Shown: positions 5,455 through 6,468 of the stretch, one piece after another
How the letters are laid out: each line of letters begins with the position of its first letter
Position numbering within the stretch: position 1 is the first letter of the stretch
DNA from: an uncultured Bacilli bacterium
GTDB taxonomy: Bacteria; Bacillota_I; Bacilli_A; RF39; UBA660
Length of the DNA: 6,468 nt
Direction of reading: 5' to 3'
Assembly (NCBI GenBank): GCA_947630435.1
Contig: CANRHO010000043.1
Coordinates: 1 to 6,468 of the forward strand
Notes under the pieces: model-generated
The model's input: only the letters and a program-made list of their open reading frames with translations
Database searches by the model: none
What the model was told of the DNA's origin: nothing
Program-made: the position numbers and the translations under genes

Positions 5455-5869
5455 AGTAGAAATATCACGTGGAAAATACGTAGAAGAACAAGGATTTAAA
5501 AAACTTGGCTTTAAAAGAATTTTAAGAAGTTTTAAATATTCGTTCGATGGATTAAAATATGCTTACATTCACGAACAAAGCTTGATATTACACGTTATTG
5601 TGATGATTATTATAATTGCGTGTGGTTTCGGTTTTAAAATAACTCCTATCCAATGGGTTATAACTTTAGTAATGGGAGCTTTAATACTTGTTACAGAGCT
5701 ATTTAATACATCTATTGAAGCTGTTGTAGATATGGTAACGCAAGAATATCATCCCTTAGCAAAAGTAGCTAAAGATACTGCTTCTGCTGCTTGTTTTGTA
5801 GCGGATATGATGGCGCTTGGAATGTGGCTAGTAGTTTTCATTCCAAAAATAATGTCAATTTTTAGGTAG
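5432..5869 (+). CDS. dgkA: DgkA-family lipid kinase (undecaprenol/diacylglycerol kinase)
   Basis: A 145-residue membrane kinase that phosphorylates a lipid alcohol with ATP. Gram-positive members mostly act on undecaprenol, recycling the cell-wall lipid carrier. The amphipathic entry helix RSFKYSFDGLKYAYIHE (32-48) leads to three membrane helices. Active-site residues seen in E. coli DgkA are matched: Glu48, Glu89 and Asn92 in ELFNTSIE (89-96), Glu96, Asp100, and Lys114-Asp115 in AKVAKD (110-115). A lysine-rich extension of about 22 residues precedes the domain. ATG 5432 lies 13 nt after AAGGAG (5413-5418), a long spacing, and an ATA at 5426 would fit better at 7 nt, so the exact start is uncertain. 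It overlaps ybeY by 23 nt and is followed after 5 nt by a paralogue. Confidence 0.93.
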   Translation: MASKKKVKVEISRGKYVEEQGFKKLGFKRILRSFKYSFDGLKYAYIHEQSLILHVIVMIIIIACGFGFKITPIQWVITLVMGALILVTELFNTSIEAVVDMVTQEYHPLAKVAKDTASAACFVADMMALGMWLVVFIPKIMSIFR

Positions 5870-5874
5870 GTAAC

Positions 5875-6201
5875 ATGAATAAATTGAAGGAGTTTTTTAA
5901 CAGAGAACAAAATATTCTTATTCATTTAATCGCTACTAGTTTAGTAATTATTTTGGGTCTTATATTTAAAATTGCTTTATATGAGTGGTTACTTGTACTT
6001 GCAATGATTGCTTTTGTTATAACATCAGAACTTGTTAATTCGGCAATTGAACTTGTAGTTGATTTATATACTAGTAAATTTAACCCACTTGCTATGGTAG
6101 CAAAAGATGTTGCGGCAGGTGCGGTTTTAATATCTGCCATAACGGCGGCAAGTGTTGGAACATACGTTTTTTTACCAAAAATATTAAGTATAATTAAATA
6201 A
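5875..6201 (+). CDS. Second DgkA-family protein, short tandem paralogue
   Basis: A 108-residue membrane protein related to its neighbour along its whole length except the N-terminus. The active-site positions are kept: Glu11 in NREQN, Glu52 and Asn55 in ELVNSAIE (52-59), Glu59, Asp63, and Lys77-Asp78 in AMVAKD (73-78). Both proteins end in a similar way, PKIMSIFR and PKILSIIK. It lacks the N-terminal amphipathic helix and the lysine-rich extension. The segment before AKD is NPLAM instead of HPLAK, so His and Lys there are lost. It starts at ATG 5875 with only a weak AGGTAGG site overlapping the dgkA stop, so it is probably translated by coupling. DgkA enzymes are trimers with active sites between subunits, so a mixed complex or a different lipid substrate are both possible. 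This is inference. Confidence 0.88.
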   Translation: MNKLKEFFNREQNILIHLIATSLVIILGLIFKIALYEWLLVLAMIAFVITSELVNSAIELVVDLYTSKFNPLAMVAKDVAAGAVLISAITAASVGTYVFLPKILSIIK

Positions 6202-6309
6202 GTTTGAAATTTTTATATCGAAACCCTTTTAACTGTTTTTTAAGTAGTTAAACAAAATAAGTGCGATAAAAGTGATAATAATATATGAAAGTTATTTTAT
6301 AAAAACAAT

Positions 6310-6335
6310 AACGGATTAATATCCGTTTTATTTTT
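6310..6335 (+). terminator. Rho-independent terminator of the yqfC-dgkA run
   Basis: AACGGAT (6310-6316) pairs with ATCCGTT (6321-6327) around TAAT and is followed by a T-rich stretch interrupted by one A (6326-6335). It lies 108 nt after the last gene, so the transcript would have an untranslated tail. An earlier, weaker hairpin, TTTAACT (6228-6234) with AGTTAAA (6246-6252), has no T-run and is not called. Confidence 0.8.
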
Positions 6336-6345
6336 ATATAAAGTG

Positions 6346-6405
6346 TTTAATTGTTTAGTAACAAACAAAAATGATCTTTAGATAGACATAATTTATTTAA
6401 TTGTT
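6346..6405. repeat. Pair of TTTAATTGTT direct repeats 50 bp apart, with a nearby inverted repeat
   Basis: TTTAATTGTT occurs at 6346-6355 and 6396-6405. The first copy runs into TTGTTT-AGTAAC-AAACAA (6351-6368), a 6-bp inverted repeat, and both copies are followed by an ACAAAC-type stretch. They lie just upstream of the promoter at the right edge and could be an operator, but the DNA is AT-rich and chance is possible. Confidence 0.35.
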
Positions 6406-6412
6406 AAAAAAC

Positions 6413-6441
6413 TACAAACTAAATAAAAATTATGATATAAT
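6413..6441 (+). promoter_or_regulatory. Extended -10 promoter for a gene beyond the right edge
   Basis: A perfect TATAAT (6436-6441) is preceded by TGA (6433-6435), an extended -10. The -35 position at 17 nt (TACAAA, 6413-6418) is poor, as tolerated with an extended -10. The last 27 bases would be the start of the leader. No start codon is visible in them. Confidence 0.7.
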
Positions 6442-6468
6442 TTTTTTAGAAAGAAACTACTTTTGCTA

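Noticed and set aside
1..6468. CRISPR arrays, tRNA or rRNA genes, insertion sequences, Mycoplasma-type genetic code
   Set aside because: No regularly spaced repeats, no tRNA-like folds recognised, no transposase or integrase. TGA acts as a stop at the VanZ/ybeY junction.

Overview
The window is AT-rich, low-GC Gram-positive (Bacillota) DNA. Shine-Dalgarno sites are strong (GGAGG type), terminators are classical, and the rpsU ... yqfC-yqfD ... ybeY-dgkA order resembles the Bacillus-type housekeeping/sporulation locus. TGA is read as stop: the VanZ gene ends in a TGA that overlaps the GTG start of ybeY (GTGA, 5002-5005). The Mycoplasma code is therefore unlikely, and an AT-rich uncultured Bacilli or Clostridia lineage fits better. 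The exact clade cannot be named from sequence alone.

Left part (1-2582): a bacteriocin-type export cassette. A C39 peptidase-containing ABC exporter (PCAT) lacks a standard start codon in front of its catalytic cysteine. The best start is an AUA at 95, placed 7 nt behind a perfect GGAGG and overlapping a preceding stop as ATAA. It is followed by two very short genes with near-identical leader peptides (LKxxELKxIKAGA), at 2088-2228 (GTG start) and 2242-2409. A third, leaderless hydrophobic peptide at 2394-2543 (TTG start) shares a GRxxGxxIR motif at the same residue positions as the second. A hairpin terminator closes the cassette at 2542-2582. The likely logic is that the peptides are made as precursors, then clipped and exported by the PCAT. 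The GxxxG motifs in the putative cores suggest a two-peptide (class IIb-like) bacteriocin, with the third peptide as a candidate accessory or immunity factor.

Middle (2583-2930): rpsU (ribosomal protein S21) with its own extended -10 promoter and its own terminator.

Right part (2953-6201): a tightly packed, partly overlapping run of yqfC-yqfD-VanZ family-ybeY-dgkA-dgkA-like. yqfC/yqfD are sporulation-associated, ybeY is an rRNA-processing metalloprotein, and the two DgkA-family lipid kinases are adjacent. Compared with Bacillus, phoH and the HD-domain gene yqfF/pgpH are missing from between yqfD and ybeY, and a VanZ-family membrane protein stands there instead.

End (6202-6468): non-coding. 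It holds a terminator (6310-6335), short repeats, and an extended -10 promoter (about 6413-6441) that would serve a gene beyond the window.
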